Of a stretch of 25,444 nt of DNA, positions 13,774-21,817 are shown piece by piece. Under the pieces are notes generated by a model. That model searched no databases. It worked only from the letters and a program-made list of their open reading frames with translations, and was not told the origin of the DNA. Origin of the DNA: DASUBV01 sp035763085 (GTDB taxonomy: Bacteria > Actinomycetota > Actinomycetes > Streptosporangiales > Streptosporangiaceae); the NCBI GenBank assembly GCA_035763085.1, contig DASUBV010000341.1, forward strand, positions 1-25,444, given 5' to 3'. The translations under genes were made by a program, and so were the position numbers. Every line of letters starts with the position of its first letter. Position 1 is the first letter of the stretch.

Positions 13774-15102
13774 ATGACTGTCACGCAGGGCACCCAGCTA
13801 GCCGACCGGTGGGGCGTCGCCGTGCACGGCGCGACCGAGGAGGGCATCGCCCGGCTGAACGACGCCGTCGAGTGCCTGCTGGCGCTGTCCGGCGACCCGG
13901 TGGCGCGGGCCGAGGAGGCCGCCGCCGCGGCACCGGACATGGCGCTGGCCCGTATCTGCCGGGCCTACCTGTCGCTGTACGGGACAACCGCGGACGGGGT
14001 CGCTGAGGCAGCCAGGATCGTCGGCGAGTCCGGGCCGCCGCCGGCCGACGGCCGGGAGGCGGCGCACCTGCAGGCGGCGCGGGCCTGGTCGGCCGGGGAC
14101 TGGACCGCGGCGACCCGCGCGCTCGAGCGGGCCCTGGTGCTCAACCCGCGCGACGCGCTGGCCCTGAAGGTCGCCCAGGACCTGTACTTCTTCCTGGGCA
14201 GCCGCCTGGACCTGCGCGACGTCGCGGCCCGGGTGCTGCCCGCCTGGCCGCAGGGCCAGCCCGGCTGGGGCTACGTGCAGGGCATCTACGCCTTCGGCCT
14301 GGAGGAGAACGGCGACTACCGCCAGGCGCAGAACCGCGCCGAGGCCGCCCTGGCGGCCAACCCGCGCGACGTGTGGTCGGTGCACGCCGTCGCCCACGTC
14401 TACGAGATGGAAGGCAGCCAGCAGGCCGGCATCCACTTCATGTCGGCCACGCTGCCGAACTGGCGGGACAGCTACTTCGCCGTGCACAACTGGTGGCACC
14501 GCGCCCTGTACAGCCTGGAGCTCGGCGAGATCGACGAGGTGCTCGCCCTGTACGACGGCCAGGTCCGGGCCCGGCCGTCGCTGGAGTGGCTGGACATCGT
14601 GGACGCCGCGGCGCTGCTGTGGCGGCTGGCCCTGTACGGCGCCGACGTGCGCGAGCGCGCCACGCGGCTGGCCGACGACATCGCGCCGCTGCTGGACTCC
14701 CCGCCGGTGTACATCTTCAACGACTGGCACGCTGCCATGGCGCTCGGGCTGGCCGGCCGCCACGAGCGCAGTCAGCAGGTCATCGCCGACAACCGGCGGC
14801 TCGCGGCCGGCACCAACCGGAAGGTGGCCGAGCTGGCCGGGCTGACGCTGCTGGAGGGGTTCAGCGCATTCGCTGCCGGGCGGCCGGAGGACACGCTCGA
14901 GACGCTGATCGACATCCGGCAGATCGCTAACGTGGCCGGCGGCAGTCACGCCCAGCGGGACATCATCGACCTGACCTTGCTGGCTGCGGCGGCCCGGGCG
15001 GGCCAGAGCCGGCTGGCCCGGGCGCTGGCCCGCGAGCGAGAGGCCCGCAAGCCGGCGGCCGCCCCCGCGACCGAGCGCCTGATCGCCGCGAACTCACGCT
15101 GA
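13774..15102 (+). CDS. TTC38-like tetratricopeptide-repeat protein
   Basis: A 442-residue, almost wholly alpha-helical soluble protein. TPR-like helix pairs are visible throughout, for example AGDWTAATRALERALVLNPR (108-127), NGDYRQAQNRAEAALAANPR (180s) and the segment after HAVAHVYEMEGSQQAGIHFM. The mid-region motif HAVAHVYEM and the NWWHRALYSLELGEIDEVL stretch are characteristic of the TTC38 family, whose role in bacteria is unknown. GGAGG lies well placed before ATG 13774. It is followed after 63 bases by glycerol kinase on the same strand, but the gap and separate ribosome site leave co-transcription open. Confidence 0.88.
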   Translation: MTVTQGTQLADRWGVAVHGATEEGIARLNDAVECLLALSGDPVARAEEAAAAAPDMALARICRAYLSLYGTTADGVAEAARIVGESGPPPADGREAAHLQAARAWSAGDWTAATRALERALVLNPRDALALKVAQDLYFFLGSRLDLRDVAARVLPAWPQGQPGWGYVQGIYAFGLEENGDYRQAQNRAEAALAANPRDVWSVHAVAHVYEMEGSQQAGIHFMSATLPNWRDSYFAVHNWWHRALYSLELGEIDEVLALYDGQVRARPSLEWLDIVDAAALLWRLALYGADVRERATRLADDIAPLLDSPPVYIFNDWHAAMALGLAGRHERSQQVIADNRRLAAGTNRKVAELAGLTLLEGFSAFAAGRPEDTLETLIDIRQIANVAGGSHAQRDIIDLTLLAAAARAGQSRLARALAREREARKPAAAPATERLIAANSR

Positions 15103-15165
15103 CCGCGGCGGGCCCGACCCGCTACCGTCATCCCGGGCCGCCTGTGCCCCGGATGGGAGATCCGC

Positions 15166-16683
15166 ATGGCCGAGTTCGTTGCCGCCGTCGACCAGGGCAC
15201 GACCAGCACCCGGTTCATGATCTTCGATCATGACGGCGGCGAGGTGGCCCGGCATCAGCTCGAGCACGACCAGATCCTGCCCCGGCCGGGCTGGGTGGAG
15301 CACGACCCGGCGCAGATCTGGGCCCGCACCTGCGAGGTGATCCAGGGCGGCCTGAGCCGGGCCGGGCTGGGCGCCGCCGACCTGGCCGCCCTCGGCATCA
15401 CCAACCAGCGCGAGACCACGGTGGTGTGGGACCGCCGGACGGGCCGGCCGTACTGCAACGCGATCGTCTGGCAGGACACCCGGACCGACAAGATCGCGGC
15501 CGCGCTGGACCGGGACGGCCGCGGCGAGCTGATCCGGAGCAAGGCCGGCCTGCCGCCGGCCGCTTACTTCTCCGGCGGCAAGCTGCAGTGGATCCTGGAG
15601 AACGTGGACGGCGTCCGGGTGGCTGCCGAGGCGGGCGACGCCCTGTTCGGCACCACCGACAGCTGGCTGCTGTGGCACCTGACCGGCGGCCCCGACGGCG
15701 GGGTGCACGTCACCGACCCGACCAACGCCAGCCGGACGATGCTGATGGACCTGGCCACCCTGGACTGGGATGACGAGCTGCTGGCCGTGTTCGGCGTGCC
15801 GCGGCAGATGCTGCCGCAGATCCGGCCGTCCGCCGACCCGCGCGGCTACGGGCTGACCCGCCCGGACGGGCCGCTAGGCGGGGCCGTGCACCTGGGTGGC
15901 GACCTCGGCGACCAGCAGGCCGCCACGGTGGGCCAGGTCTGCTTCTCGCCCGGCGAGGCCAAGAACACCTACGGCACCGGCAACTTCCTGCTGCTCAACA
16001 TCGGCACCGAGCCGATCCGGTCGCAGCACGGGCTGCTGACCACCGTGTGCTACCAGTTCGGCGACGCGGCCCCGGTGTACGCGCTGGAAGGGTCCATCGC
16101 GGTCACCGGCTCGGCCGTCCAGTGGCTGCGCGACCAGCTGGGGATCATCTCGGACGCCGCGCAGAGCGAGGAACTGGCCCGCCAGGTGGACGACACCGGC
16201 GGCGCGTACTTCGTCCCGGCGTTCTCCGGGCTGTTCGCCCCGTACTGGCGGCCCGACGCGCGCGGCGCCATCGTCGGGCTGTCCCGCTTCCACACCCGCG
16301 CGCACCTGGCCCGCGCCACCCTGGAGTCGATCTGCTACCAGACCAGGGACGTGGTCGAGGCGATGCGCCAGGACTCCGGGGTCACCCTGGAAATGCTGCG
16401 GGTGGACGGCGGGGTCACCGCCAACGAGCTGTGCATGCAGCTGCAGGCCGACATCCTGGGCGTGCCGGTGTCCCGGCCCGTGGTAGCCGAGACCACGGCA
16501 CTCGGCGCGGCGTACGCGGCCGGGCTCGCCGTGGGGTTCTGGGCCTCGGCCGACGAGCTTCGCCGCAACTGGCAGCAGGCGCGGTGCTGGCAGCCGGGAT
16601 GGGACGAGGGGCAGCGCGAGGCCGGCTACGCACGCTGGCGCACGGCAGTCGACCGCACCCTCAACTGGATCGACGTGGGGTAA
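15166..16683 (+). CDS. glpK: Glycerol kinase
   Basis: 505 residues, full length for the FGGY-family enzyme that phosphorylates glycerol to sn-glycerol 3-phosphate with ATP in the cytoplasm. Signature parts are AVDQGTTSTRFMIFDHDG (5-22), GITNQRETTVVWDRRTG, NAIVWQDTRT, the KNTYGTGNFLLLN phosphate-binding loop, GLFAPYWRPDARGAIVG, and LRVDGGVTANELCMQLQADI near the C-terminus. GGGAG lies before ATG 15166. No glpF or glpD is adjacent, unusual for a glycerol operon, so it may be one of several kinase copies. The closing residues overlap the first unit of a 15-bp tandem repeat. Confidence 0.96.
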   Translation: MAEFVAAVDQGTTSTRFMIFDHDGGEVARHQLEHDQILPRPGWVEHDPAQIWARTCEVIQGGLSRAGLGAADLAALGITNQRETTVVWDRRTGRPYCNAIVWQDTRTDKIAAALDRDGRGELIRSKAGLPPAAYFSGGKLQWILENVDGVRVAAEAGDALFGTTDSWLLWHLTGGPDGGVHVTDPTNASRTMLMDLATLDWDDELLAVFGVPRQMLPQIRPSADPRGYGLTRPDGPLGGAVHLGGDLGDQQAATVGQVCFSPGEAKNTYGTGNFLLLNIGTEPIRSQHGLLTTVCYQFGDAAPVYALEGSIAVTGSAVQWLRDQLGIISDAAQSEELARQVDDTGGAYFVPAFSGLFAPYWRPDARGAIVGLSRFHTRAHLARATLESICYQTRDVVEAMRQDSGVTLEMLRVDGGVTANELCMQLQADILGVPVSRPVVAETTALGAAYAAGLAVGFWASADELRRNWQQARCWQPGWDEGQREAGYARWRTAVDRTLNWIDVG

Positions 16684-16736
16684 GCGAAGGCCGGGTAGGC
16701 GGAGGCGTGGTGAGCACATGCGGGGTAAGCAGAAGT
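16677..16736. repeat. 15-bp imperfect tandem repeat, four units
   Basis: Units start at 16677, 16692, 16707 and 16722. The first, GGGGTAAGCGAAGGC, contains the glpK stop codon and the last reads GGGGTAAGCAGAAGT. The phase is exact over four copies, and the array runs directly into the hairpin at 16739. Confidence 0.7.
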
Positions 16737-16738
16737 CG

Positions 16739-16781
16739 CCGTTGAGATCCGGGCGCCCGAAGGGCGGCCGGATCTCAACGG
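16739..16781. terminator. 43-base near-perfect hairpin downstream of glpK
   Basis: Outer arms CCGTTGAGATCCGG (16739-16752) and CCGGATCTCAACGG (16768-16781) are perfectly complementary over 14 bp. After one G/G mismatch, inner arms CGCCC and GGGCG close on a GAA loop. It is well placed as glpK's terminator, but the length and extreme symmetry also fit a REP-like or MITE-type element. Confidence 0.65.
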
Positions 16782-16796
16782 CTCCCCGGGGCGGGC

Positions 16797-16831
16797 CCCC
16801 CCGGTCCGGGGGGTTCCAGGGGTTCCCCTGG
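16797..16831. repeat. Two adjacent perfect palindromes
   Basis: CCCCCCGG-T-CCGGGGGG (16797-16813) is followed two bases later by CCAGGGG-TT-CCCCTGG (16816-16831). Together with the preceding 43-base hairpin they form a run of three inverted repeats within 93 bases. Confidence 0.7.
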
Positions 16832-17007
16832 GCCAGCACACCCCTCGGGACCGGATTGCCGGGCCGCGGCAGCGGCGGGCTGGCAGCCGTGCCGGTGGCC
16901 TACCGGGCTTTGCGGGCCGGGGCGGGCAGACTGGTAAGTAGCGCGACATCCAATACCGTCGCGGCAGCGCCGCCAGCGCCGCCGCCCGGTCCTTCGGAGG
17001 TGGGCCT

Positions 17008-17331
17008 GTGGCGTGGTTCCTCGTCGTGGTCGCCGGGCTGTTCGAGACGGCGTTCGCGGTGCTGCTCAAGCAAAGTGCGCATTTCACCAAGCTGTGGCCG
17101 ACGGTCGGCTTCGCGGCGTGCGCGCTGGCGAGCTTCGGGATGCTCAGCTACGCGGTCACGAGGCTGGAGATCGGCCCCGCCTACGCGGTCTGGACCGGAA
17201 TTGGCGCGGCAGGTACGGCGGTCATTGGCATGATCCTGCTGGACGAGTCGGTCTCGGTGCTGAAAATCGCCTCGATCGTGCTTATTGTGGTCGGCGTGAT
17301 CGGACTCAACCTGTCCGGGGTCACCCCGTGA
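17008..17331 (+). CDS. SMR-family exporter, SugE/Gdx-like
   Basis: A 107-residue four-helix small multidrug resistance protein that works as an antiparallel dimer in the membrane. The essential proton/substrate-coupling Glu is Glu13 in AGLFETAFAVLLKQS. The third-helix region AYAVWTGIGAAGTAVIG and the fourth helix VVGVIGLNL match the SugE/Gdx branch better than EmrE; that branch exports guanidinium and some quaternary ammoniums. The Gdx-typical tryptophan after the Glu is Phe16 here, so the substrate is uncertain. GTG 17008 follows GGAGG. The stop overlaps the cupin's GTG (GTGA), so the two are translationally coupled. Confidence 0.92.
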   Translation: MAWFLVVVAGLFETAFAVLLKQSAHFTKLWPTVGFAACALASFGMLSYAVTRLEIGPAYAVWTGIGAAGTAVIGMILLDESVSVLKIASIVLIVVGVIGLNLSGVTP

Positions 17332-17765
17332 GCGCCCCGGCCGGCGACCGCTGGCACCAGCCGCTGGTGCATGTCCGGCGCGATGAGCTGAGCGGCGACA
17401 CCGGCCAGACCTCCGGCATGACCCGGCGCGAGGCCATCTCGGGCCGCCGCACCGGATCCGCCAAGGTCTGGATGGGCCAGACGCACGTCGCGCCGGGCAC
17501 CTCGTCGGGCGACCATCACCACGGCGAGGCCGAAACCGCGATCTACGTGCTGTCGGGCCGCCCGGTGTTCGTGTTCGCCGAGGGTGACCGGGAGATCCGG
17601 CTGGAGACCGGGCCCGGCGACTATGTGTTCGTCCCGCCGTACGCGCCCCACCGGGAGGAGAACCCCGGCGCGGAGGAGGCGGTCGTGATCATCGCCCGCA
17701 GCAGCCAGGAGGGCATCGTGGTCAACCTGGAGAGCCTGTGGCCCGGGCAGGCGCAGCGCGGCTGA
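17328..17765 (+). CDS. Cupin-domain protein, single metal-binding barrel
   Basis: A 145-residue cupin. Motif 1 carries the metal ligands His63, His65 and Glu69 (GDHHHGEAETAIYVLSG), and motif 2 provides His108 (GDYVFVPPYAPHREENP), so a divalent metal should bind. Enzymatic cupins of this size include isomerases, dioxygenases and dehydratases; others only bind ligand. I cannot assign one. GTG 17328 overlaps the stop of the SMR exporter, a coupling that suggests the cupin acts on, or protects against, the exported compound. The GTG has no separate strong ribosome site, consistent with translational coupling. Confidence 0.85.
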   Translation: MSAPAGDRWHQPLVHVRRDELSGDTGQTSGMTRREAISGRRTGSAKVWMGQTHVAPGTSSGDHHHGEAETAIYVLSGRPVFVFAEGDREIRLETGPGDYVFVPPYAPHREENPGAEEAVVIIARSSQEGIVVNLESLWPGQAQRG

Positions 17766-17802
17766 GCCCGCGCCGGGCAGGGCACGCGGCCGGGCTGGCG
17801 GC

Positions 17803-18633
17803 TCAGGCCGGCCGACGGTACAGGTCGCAGGCGAACGTCAGGTCCTGCCGGTAGGGGCCGTCGCCCGCGGCCGCCCGTAGCTCGCGCCGCAGGTCGGCTT
17901 CCAGCTCGGCGGCCCGGCCGCCGAGCGCCGCGCGGGACAGCACGGCCGTGGAGAACAGGAACCCGGCCATGCCGGCCGCGGTCCACTCCCGCACCACGGG
18001 GTACTCGCGGCGGCCGGCCGCGGCGAACCCGGCCGCGGTGAGGATGGCCTGGTCCGGGTGCTCCCGCTGGTCCTGCGCAAAGCCGGCCGGAACCCGCTCG
18101 CCGACGGCGGCCTGCCACCGGTCCATCACCGCGGTCAGCGCCTGCTGCCAGGGCACCGGCCCGGCCGGGCCCGGATCGAACGGCGAGCCGCCCCAGGCCA
18201 GGCCCAGCAGCCCGCCCGGCCGCAGCCAGCCGAGGACCCGGGCGGCGACCGCCGCGCGCGGCAGCCGGTGGAAGGCGTTCCCGATCACCACCAGGTCGAA
18301 CGCTCCCGCAGGCGCCGCCAGGTCCTCCGCCGCGGCCTGCACGGCGCGGATCCCGTCGCCGGCCGGGCCGGCCTTCTGCCGCACCGCCGCGATCATGTCC
18401 GGCTCCTGGTCAACCGCCCACACCTCAGCGAAGTAACGACGCAGCGCGAAGCTAAGCGGGCCCGGCCCGCAGGCCAGGTCCAGCAGCCGGCCACGGCCAT
18501 CCGCCCCGGACTCCGCGGCCAGGTCGCGGGTCAGCTCCGGCGGGTACGGCACCCGGTACCGCTCATAGTCCCGTGCGGTCCCGGCGTACAGGTCCCGGCG
18601 GAACTGCGGGGCGCCCGGCTGAGTCGGCTGCAT
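17803..18633 (-). CDS. Class I SAM-dependent methyltransferase
   Basis: A 276-residue soluble methyltransferase. Motif I is LLDLACGPGPLSFALRRYF (about 50-68), followed by the acidic end of beta-2 in VWAVDQEPDMI, the DLVVIGNAFHRLP motif (post II) and VLGWLRPGGLLGLAW (motif III). The pattern fits the UbiE/Methyltransf_11 group, where small molecules are the usual substrates. The start at ATG 18633 has only a weak ribosome site; it lies 7 bases past the response regulator's stop on the same strand. It could therefore be the third gene of that two-component operon. The C-terminal half is variable and does not reveal the acceptor. Confidence 0.87.
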   Translation of the reverse strand: MQPTQPGAPQFRRDLYAGTARDYERYRVPYPPELTRDLAAESGADGRGRLLDLACGPGPLSFALRRYFAEVWAVDQEPDMIAAVRQKAGPAGDGIRAVQAAAEDLAAPAGAFDLVVIGNAFHRLPRAAVAARVLGWLRPGGLLGLAWGGSPFDPGPAGPVPWQQALTAVMDRWQAAVGERVPAGFAQDQREHPDQAILTAAGFAAAGRREYPVVREWTAAGMAGFLFSTAVLSRAALGGRAAELEADLRRELRAAAGDGPYRQDLTFACDLYRRPA

Positions 18634-18640
18634 AGCGCCA

Positions 18641-19330
18641 TCATGGTGCACCGGCCGGGGGCTGGTCAGTGCCAGCACGCACGCGGTAGCCGACGCCGGG
18701 CGTGGTGGTGATGACCGGCGGCGCGCCGAGCTTGCGCCGCAGCCGGCCGATGGTGACCGCGACGGTGTTGGTGAACGGGTCGGCGTGCTCGTCCCAGACC
18801 TGCTCTAGCAGGTCCTCGGCGCTCAGGAAGGCAGGCGCCGCGCGCAGCAGCGATTCCAGCACGCCGAACTCCTTGACCGACAGGTCGAGCTGGCGGCCGT
18901 CGCGGGTCACCGTGCGGCGCACCGGGTCCAGCTCGAGGCCGGCGGCGCGCAGCGTCCGGGCCCGCGCGCCGGGCTGGCGGCGGGCCAGCGCGCGGATGCG
19001 CAGGACCAGCTCGGGAAAGTGGAACGGCTTGGCCAGGTAGTCGTCGGCGCCCAGGCCCAGCCCCGTCACGCGGTCGCCGGGCGCGCCGGCCGCGGTCAGC
19101 ATCAAGACCATGACCCGGTCATCGCGCTCGGTGATCATCTGGCAGAGCACGTCGCCGTGGATGCCGGGCAGGTCCCGGTCCAGCACCACGACGTCGTAGG
19201 CGCTGGCGTCGAGCTTGGCCGCTGCCTCCAGCCCGTCTCGCGCCGCGTCCACGGCCATGCCCTGGTCAGTCAGGCCCTCGACCAGCACGTCGGCCAGCGA
19301 CCGCGAGTCCTCCACGACCAGGACTCTCAT
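18641..19330 (-). CDS. OmpR/PhoB-family response regulator
   Basis: A 229-residue two-domain regulator. The receiver (1-118) has the acidic pair Glu7-Asp8, phospho-acceptor Asp51 in VVVLDRDLPG, Thr in MLTAAG and Lys in LAKPF. A winged-helix OmpR domain (about 125-220) follows, with LSVKEFGVLESLL and the recognition-helix region NTVAVTIGRLRRKLG, ending PGVGYRV. It is coupled to the sensor kinase upstream (ATGA overlap), which is its partner. A natural target is the divergent ABC exporter operon starting at 20777, as expected for envelope-stress or antimicrobial-peptide response modules. Confidence 0.95.
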   Translation of the reverse strand: MRVLVVEDSRSLADVLVEGLTDQGMAVDAARDGLEAAAKLDASAYDVVVLDRDLPGIHGDVLCQMITERDDRVMVLMLTAAGAPGDRVTGLGLGADDYLAKPFHFPELVLRIRALARRQPGARARTLRAAGLELDPVRRTVTRDGRQLDLSVKEFGVLESLLRAAPAFLSAEDLLEQVWDEHADPFTNTVAVTIGRLRRKLGAPPVITTTPGVGYRVRAGTDQPPAGAP

Positions 19331-20508
19331 GCGCCCGATCCCGCCAGGGCCGGCTGCGGGGCGGCCGGCAGCCCGATGCGCACGGCCAGCCCGCCCGTGG
19401 GCCTGGCCTGCAGCTCCAGCGTGCCGCCGTGCGCCCTGACGATAGCCGCGACGATGGACAGGCCCAGGCCCGCGCCGGTGTCGGAGCCGGTCCGGTCGGC
19501 GCCGAGCCGCCGGAACGGCTGGCCCAGTTCGTCCACCTGAGCCTGGTCAAGGACCGCGCCGCCGGTCTCGACGACCAGCCGCGCGAGGGCGCCGTCGGCT
19601 TCCGCGCGGACGGTGATCCAGCCGCCGTCGGCGTTGTGCACGATCGCGTTGTCCATCACGTTGTCGATCATCCGGCCGAGCAGCGCCGGGCTGCCCAGGG
19701 TCCAGGCCGTGTGCCCGCCGGCCAGCTGCACGGTCAGGTTCCGGGCCTCGATCGGGCCCGCCCGGCTGGCCAGGGCGCGGGCGGCCAGGCTGCCCAGCGA
19801 CAGCCGGCCGGCCTCGGGCATTGCGCCGTGGTCGGCGCGGGCCAGGACCAGCAGGCCCTCCAGCAGCCGGTCGACCTGGTCCAGCTCGCCGCGCAGCCGG
19901 GCGGCCAGGGCGGTGGTCTGGGCCGGCACCGGGCCTGGCTTGGCGACCGCCACGTCCAGCGCGGCGCGCATGGTCGTCAGCGGCGTGCGCAGCTCATGCG
20001 AGGCATTGGCGACGAAGCCGCGCTGCGCGGCGAACGCGAGCTCGAGCCGCCCCAGCAGGCCGTCGATGGTGTCGGCGAGGTCCTTCACCTCATCGGCCGG
20101 GCCGGCCACCGCCAGCCGCTGGTGCAGGCTGTGCTCGGAGATCCGCCGGGTGGTCGCCGTCATCTGGCGCAGCGGCCGCAGCACCCGGCCGGCCGCGAGC
20201 CGGCCCAGCAGCAGCGAGGCGAGCAGCATGACTGCCAGCGCGATCGCCGACCCGACCAGCAGCCGGTGCGCGGCGTCGGACTGCGCGCCGGCGAGCTGCT
20301 GCTGCAGAGACCGGATGGTGGCCTGGGCGTGCGCCAGCCCGGGCGCCGCGGCCGGGCCGGGAGCCGGAGCGCTGACCGCGTGCGAGGCGGAGCGCGCCGA
20401 CAGGCCGTTGGTCAGCGCCAGCAGCGCCAGCCCGGACAGCAGGAACAGGCCGCCGTACAGCGCGGTCAGGCGCCGCGACGCGGTACGGCGTGGCAGGTGC
20501 AAGCGCAT
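19327..20508 (-). CDS. Sensor histidine kinase
   Basis: A 393-residue membrane sensor kinase. TM1 (about 15-36) and TM2 (about 82-104) flank a short ~45-residue Ala/Pro-rich extracytoplasmic loop, too small for a folded sensor domain. A HAMP domain (104-157) follows. The H-box is FVANASHELRTPLTTMR with His171, the N-box NVMDNAIVHN, and the G-box GAGLGLSIV. Small-loop kinases of this type often sense within the membrane or through a partner transporter, which fits the divergent ABC exporter. ATG 20508 was chosen because GGGGGAGAGG precedes it; upstream residues are not kinase-like. Kinase precedes regulator in the operon. Confidence 0.94.
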   Translation of the reverse strand: MRLHLPRRTASRRLTALYGGLFLLSGLALLALTNGLSARSASHAVSAPAPGPAAAPGLAHAQATIRSLQQQLAGAQSDAAHRLLVGSAIALAVMLLASLLLGRLAAGRVLRPLRQMTATTRRISEHSLHQRLAVAGPADEVKDLADTIDGLLGRLELAFAAQRGFVANASHELRTPLTTMRAALDVAVAKPGPVPAQTTALAARLRGELDQVDRLLEGLLVLARADHGAMPEAGRLSLGSLAARALASRAGPIEARNLTVQLAGGHTAWTLGSPALLGRMIDNVMDNAIVHNADGGWITVRAEADGALARLVVETGGAVLDQAQVDELGQPFRRLGADRTGSDTGAGLGLSIVAAIVRAHGGTLELQARPTGGLAVRIGLPAAPQPALAGSGA

Positions 20509-20776
20509 CGGTCCTCTCCCCCGCGCCGGTGTCGCCTGACATCCGGGCACGTCCTCGCGGTCTGTCCAGCATGCCTGGCCAGGCCTAACAACGGAATAAC
20601 GGCAGCCGTTCGGCCGGTGTTAGGCCCGCTGCCATACAACCAGCGAATAGCGAGCCGGCGGGGGCCGGCGCCGTCTGGGCTGAGGAGCCTGCGACAAGGG
20701 ATGACGGCGCCTCCCGGGCACCCCGCCGGGGAGCAGGCACGCAGACAACGCACAACGAGCCGAGACGAGGCGGGAC
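20509..20776. other. Divergent promoter region between kinase and ABC exporter
   Basis: 268 bases with no gene. It holds the symmetrical dyad at 20582-20626 and likely carries both divergent promoters. AT-richer stretches such as CATACAACCAGCGAATAGC (20632-20650) could include a -10 for the ABC operon, but no hexamer pair is convincing. Confidence 0.5.
20582..20626. promoter_or_regulatory. Symmetrical nested dyad, candidate operator
   Basis: Outer arms GGCCTAACA (20582-20590) and TGTTAGGCC (20618-20626) share the exact centre, base 20604, with inner arms AACGGC-A-GCCGTT (20598-20610). Its place between the kinase/regulator and the exporter makes it a good candidate for binding by the response regulator. 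A hairpin or cruciform is also possible. Confidence 0.6.
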
Positions 20777-21817
20777 ATGGACGCGACCATCGAGGTCCGG
20801 GGACTGCGCAAGCGGTACGGGCCGGTGCTGGCGCTGGATGAGATGACCTTCACCGCGGCACCGGGACTGGTGACCGGGTTCATCGGCCCGAACGGGGCCG
20901 GCAAGTCCACCACGATGCGGATCCTGCTGGGCCTGGATGCCGCCGACGCGGGCAGCGCGCTGATCGGCGGCCGCCGCTATGCCACGGTGCGCCGGCCGAT
21001 GAGCCACGCCGGGGCGCTGCTGGACGCCGGGGCCCTGCAGCCCAGCCGTACCGGCCGCCATCACCTGCTGTGGCTGGCCCACTCCCAGGGCCTGGGCGCC
21101 CGGCGGGTGGATGAGGTCATCGAGCTGACCGGGCTGCCGGGCGCGGCGCGGCGCCGGGCCGGCGGGTACTCACTCGGCATGCGGCAGCGGCTGGGCATCG
21201 CCGCCGCGCTGCTGGGCGACCCGCCGGTGCTGCTGCTGGACGAGCCGTTCAACGGGCTGGACCCGGAGGGCATCGTGTGGATGCGCGGCTTCCTGCGCGG
21301 GCTCGCCGCCCAGGGCCGGGCGGTGCTGGTGTCCAGCCACCTGATGGGCGAGCTGCAGGACACCGCCGATCACCTGGTCGTGGTCGGCCGCGGCCGGGTC
21401 ATCGCCGATGCCAGCACGGCCGGGCTGCTCGCCGCCGCCTCCGGAAGCCGGGTGACGGTGCGCACGGCCGCGCCGGCGGCGGCGATGGCGGTGCTGGCGC
21501 GCGCGGGGGCCGACGTCACCGAGGCCGGCCCCGGCACGGTCACGGTGTCGGGGCTGGCCGCCGAGCGGATCACGGCGCTGCTGGGCGCCGGGGGCGTCCC
21601 GTTCGCGGAGGTGTCGGCGCACCGGGCCACGCTGGAGGAGGCCTACCTGGAGCTGACCCGCGACGCGGCGGAGTTCCGGGCCGCCCCGGCCGGGCCGGCG
21701 CAGGCGGTGCCAGGTCCGGGGATGCCGGGCCGCAGAGCGGCGGATCCGGCGCTGCCTGACCCGGCTGGCGGGCTGGCGCAGGACCGGACTGCCGCGGCGC
21801 CGGAGGCCGGGCGATGA
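20777..21817 (+). CDS. ABC-transporter ATPase
   Basis: A 346-residue nucleotide-binding subunit of an ABC-2-type exporter. Walker A GPNGAGKST is at 37-45, the signature SLGMRQR at 132-138, Walker B VLLLDEP at 151-157 and the H-loop in VSSHLMGEL. The first ~220 residues are the canonical DrrA/bacitracin-type ATPase. Residues ~220-305 form the accessory C-terminal domain, and the last ~40 residues are a low-complexity Ala/Pro/Gly tail not needed for the fold. GAGGCGGG precedes ATG 20777. The stop overlaps the permease start (ATGA), so it energises the two permeases that follow. Confidence 0.95.
   Translation: MDATIEVRGLRKRYGPVLALDEMTFTAAPGLVTGFIGPNGAGKSTTMRILLGLDAADAGSALIGGRRYATVRRPMSHAGALLDAGALQPSRTGRHHLLWLAHSQGLGARRVDEVIELTGLPGAARRRAGGYSLGMRQRLGIAAALLGDPPVLLLDEPFNGLDPEGIVWMRGFLRGLAAQGRAVLVSSHLMGELQDTADHLVVVGRGRVIADASTAGLLAAASGSRVTVRTAAPAAAMAVLARAGADVTEAGPGTVTVSGLAAERITALLGAGGVPFAEVSAHRATLEEAYLELTRDAAEFRAAPAGPAQAVPGPGMPGRRAADPALPDPAGGLAQDRTAAAPEAGR

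Larger units (their letters stand above)
16684..17007. other. 324-base intergenic region between glpK and the SMR gene
   Basis: It contains the tandem repeat at 16677-16736, the 43-base hairpin at 16739-16781 and two further palindromes to 16831. The remaining ~175 bases to the SMR gene hold its leader. I looked for guanidine-riboswitch-like features there and recognised none. No credible gene was found. Confidence 0.5.

Noticed and set aside
16832..17007. Possible guanidine riboswitch before the SugE-like gene
   Set aside because: I found no paired ACGR-loop hairpins (guanidine-II) or recognisable ykkC/guanidine-III core; a covariance-model search would be needed to exclude a divergent form.
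16626..17090. Minus-strand open frame of about 150 codons across the intergenic repeats
   Set aside because: It is translated from tandem repeats and palindromes, has no ribosome site and no family-like content.
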